Assembly: GCA_007130155.1 (NCBI GenBank)
Contig: SLTB01000168.1
Span: 1 to 52,349, forward strand
Reading direction: 5' to 3'
Origin: Pseudomonadales bacterium
GTDB lineage: Bacteria; Pseudomonadota; Gammaproteobacteria; Pseudomonadales; Azotimanducaceae
Length of the DNA stretch: 52,349 nt
Shown here: positions 49,346-52,349 of the stretch, one piece after another
How the letters are laid out: every line of letters starts with the position of its first letter
How positions within the stretch are numbered: position 1 is the first letter of the stretch
The notes under the pieces: model-generated
What the model was told of the DNA's origin: nothing
Seen by the model: only the letters and a program-made list of their open reading frames with translations
Database searches by the model: none
Position numbers and translations under genes: made by a program

Positions 49346-50488
49346 GTTGTTTACCGGCGGGGGCGAATCACCATATTCGTAGAGATGGCTGGCTTTGTAA
49401 TTTCGATAGAAGAAGCGGGCCAGAACAGTCCCGACGGCGGCCACCGGCAGGGCCAGCAGCACGCCGATGAAGCCGAACAGAAAGCCGCCGGCCAGTACCG
49501 TGAAAATCACCAGTACCGGGTGCATGCCAATCCGGTCGCCGATCAAGTTCGGCGTGAGCAGGAAGCTCTCAACCAGTTGGCCGACCATGAATACCAAGCC
49601 GACCATGACCAGGAAGACCAGCCGACTTTCTACATTCAAACCAAAGCTCGCCGTGTCCTGGACAATAGCGGTGATGACTGCGAGAGAGACGCCGATGATC
49701 GCTCCCAGGTAAGGCACGAAGCTGACCAGTCCGGCAATCGCGCCAATAGCCAGGCCGTTGTTCAAGCCAATGATCCACAGTCCGACGGTGTAGATCATGC
49801 CCTGGCCCAGCATCACCAGCAGCTGACCGCGCAGGAAGCCGCCGAGTGCCTCGTCGCATTCCTTCGTCAACTGGACGACGACCGGCTCGATCTTGCGTGG
49901 CAGGAGATCGCGCACGGCGTCCAGGGCCCGATGCCAGTCGCGCATCAGATAAAAGGTCACCAGCGGAATCAGAAACAGGCCGGTGATCCAGATGAGAAAG
50001 CGCCCGCCCTGGTCCGAGAGATAGCCCCAAGTGGTACGAGCAGCCGATGCGATATTGGAGAAGTTCTCCTCGATCAGTGACCGAACCTGGGCGGCATCGA
50101 AGCCCTCTGGCTCCAGCGTGATATCCAGGTGCTCATCGAACAGGGTCAGCACGGTTTTCTGCAGATTTTCTGCGTAGCCGGGCAAGCGCTGAAACAGATC
50201 TACGGTTTCGCGAACGAGTACCGGAATGATCAGCAGCATCGCGCTGATCAGTAGCAAGGTCACGGCCAGAAACACGACGCCCACTGCGTTCACTCGCTTG
50301 AGTCCCAGGCGCTCGAGACGATTGACGATCGGATCGGTCATGTAGGCGAACAGCGCGCTGATCAGAAACGGCGTCAACACCGGTCCGAGCAGCCAAACCA
50401 GCCAGGCTGTGATCAGCAGGGCGACCAGGATCCACACGATCTGATGACGCGACAGCTCCGGTAACATCATGGGTTCTGGCTGGTTCAT
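49331..50488 (-). CDS. AI-2E family transporter (PerM/YdiK type)
   Basis: A 385-residue membrane protein with about eight helices. PVLTPFLISALFAYMTDPIVNRLERLG and FVPYLGAIIGVSLAVI are family-defining segments, as is LIGDRIGMHPVLVIFTVLAGGFLFGFIG near the end. Family members export varied small molecules or ions; autoinducer-2 export is shown for few. The start is MNQPEPMMLPEL at 50488, after a Gly-rich leader without a strong ribosome binding site; M7 or M8 are alternatives. A single gene. Confidence 0.9.
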   Translation of the reverse strand: MNQPEPMMLPELSRHQIVWILVALLITAWLVWLLGPVLTPFLISALFAYMTDPIVNRLERLGLKRVNAVGVVFLAVTLLLISAMLLIIPVLVRETVDLFQRLPGYAENLQKTVLTLFDEHLDITLEPEGFDAAQVRSLIEENFSNIASAARTTWGYLSDQGGRFLIWITGLFLIPLVTFYLMRDWHRALDAVRDLLPRKIEPVVVQLTKECDEALGGFLRGQLLVMLGQGMIYTVGLWIIGLNNGLAIGAIAGLVSFVPYLGAIIGVSLAVITAIVQDTASFGLNVESRLVFLVMVGLVFMVGQLVESFLLTPNLIGDRIGMHPVLVIFTVLAGGFLFGFIGVLLALPVAAVGTVLARFFYRNYKASHLYEYGDSPPPVNNEPLS

Positions 50489-50563
50489 GGGCGGTCTGCA
50501 CTCAAGACTCAGGCCCAGCGATGTTAACCGCTGGCCCCCGTTCCCGGTAAAACGACATGATAA

Positions 50564-50587
50564 CGAGCAGCGTAATGGAGCTGCTCG
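50564..50587. promoter_or_regulatory. CGAGCAGC inverted repeat
   Basis: CGAGCAGC and GCTGCTCG, separated by 8 nt, form a perfect 8-bp dyad 75 bp upstream of the leftward AI-2E gene and 165 bp upstream of the rightward DUF6746-type gene. It may be an operator. Confidence 0.35.
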
Positions 50588-50754
50588 CGCCCGGTGACAC
50601 CAAGGGCCATCTATGATGGTCGCAGCGAACAGTGAGCGAATGTTGTGCCTGGCCCACTTTAATGAGGATAAGGTGCTGACGTTGGCGGCCGCGAACGTCG
50701 ACTTGTATTCATCCCGGGCGGCCGTTTGCCGTGTATACCCGAGGAGTCTTGACG

Positions 50755-51132
50755 ATGCTGCGTTACCTGACCCTGACCCTGACCCTGACCCTGATGCTGA
50801 TGCACCCCTGGGCGCTCGCCGACAGCGACCGTGTCGACCACTACGAAGGACTTGGGGCGGAGGACCTCGAGACAGCGCTCGCTCATCTCGCCGAGTATCG
50901 GACCCACCTCGCCGACGTTCTGGTGCGGGGGCCGCTGTTGGCTACGGACCTTAATGAGGTGCATCAGCTGACGTATACCCTTGAGAATGCGCTGGAACGT
51001 CTGGCCGTCGACGTCCACGCGCTGGCGGAGTTGCTGGAGGTCGTTCACGTGGCGTCGGAGCAGGCCGACGCGGTAACCGTTAGCGAGGAAGGCAAGGCAT
51101 GGCTCGAGGCTACGCGCCCATTCCAGCGCTGA
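50755..51132 (+). CDS. DUF6746-type secreted small protein
   Basis: A 125-residue protein. The signal peptide contains LTLTLTLTLMLM, encoded by a CTGACC hexanucleotide repeat, and is cut near ALADS. The mature part, RVDHYEGLGAEDLETALAHLAEY and HQLTYTLENALERLAVDV, matches DUF6746-type proteins, which are helical and periplasmic. The function is unknown. The last helix (LLEVVHVASEQADAVTVSEEG) is acidic. ATG 50755 follows GAGGAG by 8 nt. It is convergent with the membrane protein at 51326. Confidence 0.75.
   Translation: MLRYLTLTLTLTLMLMHPWALADSDRVDHYEGLGAEDLETALAHLAEYRTHLADVLVRGPLLATDLNEVHQLTYTLENALERLAVDVHALAELLEVVHVASEQADAVTVSEEGKAWLEATRPFQR
50766..50795 (+). repeat. Hexanucleotide CTGACC tandem repeat in a signal peptide
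   Basis: CTGACC is repeated four times, then CTGATG twice, coding the Leu-Thr/Leu-Met run of the signal peptide. Changes in copy number would keep the frame but alter the hydrophobic core. Confidence 0.7.
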
Positions 51133-51325
51133 TGACATTCGAGCGGAGATGAACGGTACGAGCAGCTCGACCCACTCGGACACGAGCCGTGCCCGTAGCG
51201 CCATCGGCAGTCCGGAGCGTGTGCCCTCAAGGGCCGTGAATCCGGACCACTCGCCTAGCTTGAATGCCCCCTATGGCAGTTTCAGCGCTACTTGGCGAGT
51301 AGGCTTTGCTACTAATGGGATCCAG

Positions 51326-52349
51326 TCACTCCTTCTCGCCGAAGGAGCCGTGGCCGAGCCGCTCGCGCCGGACGTCTTCCGACAGCGGCGGATTCCCGAA
51401 GTTCTCAAGCTGTCGCGGCCGCGTCTGCTCGTTCATATTGTGGATGCTCGAGGCGGCCTTCAGATCCGCCTCGGACTGCACCCCGGCCATGACTTGGCGT
51501 TCGCGCAGATAGCGTCGCATGTCGGCGATCAATTCTTCGGTCAGGGCATCGTCCCGCTCCATGGCCAGCACGTAGCGGGGTTGCTCGAGGTTCATGGCGC
51601 CGCTGACGGCGATGATGCTCGAGTGGATCTGGCTCACCACCAGCCACGGGGTCAGGCTCGAACGGACAAAGACATTCTCGGAGCGGGTGGAGTCGTGGAT
51701 GCTCATGCCGGTCGCGAGGCGTGATTCACTGTAGGTGCCGCTGGCGCGGAATGCGATCAGACGTGACTCGAACTGGAATTCCCCCAGATAGAGATTAGCG
51801 ACGTAGGCGAGCGAGCCACCAAGCAGCCACAGCACCACCGGTCCAAGCAGAGCGGCGCTGAGCACTTGAACCGAGGGCTCGGTCAGGCTCTGCACGGCCA
51901 TGAATAGCCAGGTGGAGGAGCCGAGCAACAGCGCCTGACCAAGCAGGACGCCGGGGAGAATCAGCGGGTCCCGGCGGCGCTCGATGGGTGCCGGCTGAAT
52001 CTCGTGGAGAATCTCGCCGCTGAAGTCCCCTTTGTTCTCGCTGCCCTGACCATGCAGGCTCGGCGGCTCGTTGATGTACTCCCGATTGGGAATCTCCATG
52101 TAGCGATGGTTCGCCAGGGTCATTTCGATGGCGCGGAAAATGTCCATGGGGTGGACGCTTTCCTGCCAATGGTCGCGGTACTCGGAGACCTCTGTCGGCA
52201 CCAGATCCCGGGGGGCGCGGCGATGAGCCATGACCAAGGCATAGATGAAGGCGACGAGCAGCGACCCGGTGAATGCCGCCACCCAGGGAAAGGGATCCAG
52301 CGGCAGCGGTGACAGGCCGGTTGTCTGCTGGTACTCCACCAGCTGCACG
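51326..52349 (-). CDS. Membrane protein, cut by the window end
   Basis: At least 340 residues, continuing beyond 52349. One helix near the start (WVAAFTGSLLVAFIYALVM) and two or three in the middle (PGVLLGQALLLGSSTWLFM, LLGPVVLWLLGGSLAYVANLYL) frame cytosolic or periplasmic segments. The C-terminal region (LVVSQIHSSIIAVSGAMNLEQPRYVLAMERDD) looks like a folded alpha/beta domain. I do not recognise the family. A GTG at 52348 is possible but probably not the real start. Confidence 0.7.
   Translation of the reverse strand, partial: VQLVEYQQTTGLSPLPLDPFPWVAAFTGSLLVAFIYALVMAHRRAPRDLVPTEVSEYRDHWQESVHPMDIFRAIEMTLANHRYMEIPNREYINEPPSLHGQGSENKGDFSGEILHEIQPAPIERRRDPLILPGVLLGQALLLGSSTWLFMAVQSLTEPSVQVLSAALLGPVVLWLLGGSLAYVANLYLGEFQFESRLIAFRASGTYSESRLATGMSIHDSTRSENVFVRSSLTPWLVVSQIHSSIIAVSGAMNLEQPRYVLAMERDDALTEELIADMRRYLRERQVMAGVQSEADLKAASSIHNMNEQTRPRQLENFGNPPLSEDVRRERLGHGSFGEKE

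Overview
The window reads as chromosome of a GC-rich, aerobic, heterotrophic Proteobacterium, most likely a gammaproteobacterium. The support is indirect: strongly GC-biased third codon positions, a YdcH-type protein, a DUF6746-type protein, a GltS carrier, Pseudomonas-like REP sequences and a PEP-CTERM-type surface protein. No rRNA, tRNA or single-copy marker allows a firm placement. I see no tRNA, rRNA, CRISPR array, phage or intact transposase gene.

Layout. (1) 1-2.9 kb: remnant of a PucC-like transporter, then sbtA-sbtB-like bicarbonate transport genes overlapping a DMT-family permease. (2) 3.0-7.0 kb: promoter, candidate leader peptide and a heterodimeric ABC exporter with one degenerate ATP site. 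(3) 7.0-24.9 kb: a redox-rich block with a Rieske oxygenase, a Baeyer-Villiger-type flavin monooxygenase beside an AraC regulator, two SDRs, a PCMH-type FAD oxidase beside an HxlR-SCP2 regulator, an LLM flavin enzyme, a yeast-type cytosine deaminase, two PPOX proteins, a ketopantoate-reductase-like enzyme and an FAD oxidoreductase. It resembles an accessory catabolic region. (4) 25-28.3 kb: coupled hydrolase-ABC ATPase-ABC permease operon. (5) 29-36.6 kb: META-domain lipoprotein, thiolase, DUF1269-type protein, gamma-glutamyltransferase, an ATP-grasp enzyme with a coupled mini-ORF, and an NTF2-like protein. (6) 36.6-43.1 kb: outer-membrane protein, truncated TetR gene, exported SDR, secreted EEP-family protein, DUF3293 protein and GltS carrier. 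(7) 43.1-52.3 kb: a 1781-residue surface protein with a PEP-CTERM-like anchor, an AI-2E-family transporter, a DUF6746-type protein and a membrane protein cut by the window end.

Between the genes lie several repeat systems. One is a 234-252 bp element with CTAGCCCGCA-type terminal inverted repeats: two nearly complete copies, one half copy and three solo ends. One solo end abuts the pucC remnant and another lies just past the end of a peptidase remnant. A second is a REP cluster at 23.1-23.4 kb with outliers. The most striking is a 10-bp near-palindrome, TGGATGTCCA/TGGACATCCA, repeated at roughly helical spacing (mostly 17-20 bp) in three separate promoter regions: 10.6 kb (7 copies), 21.0 kb (2) and 39.65 kb (3). 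It looks like the operator of an unidentified regulator controlling unlinked redox and detoxification genes.
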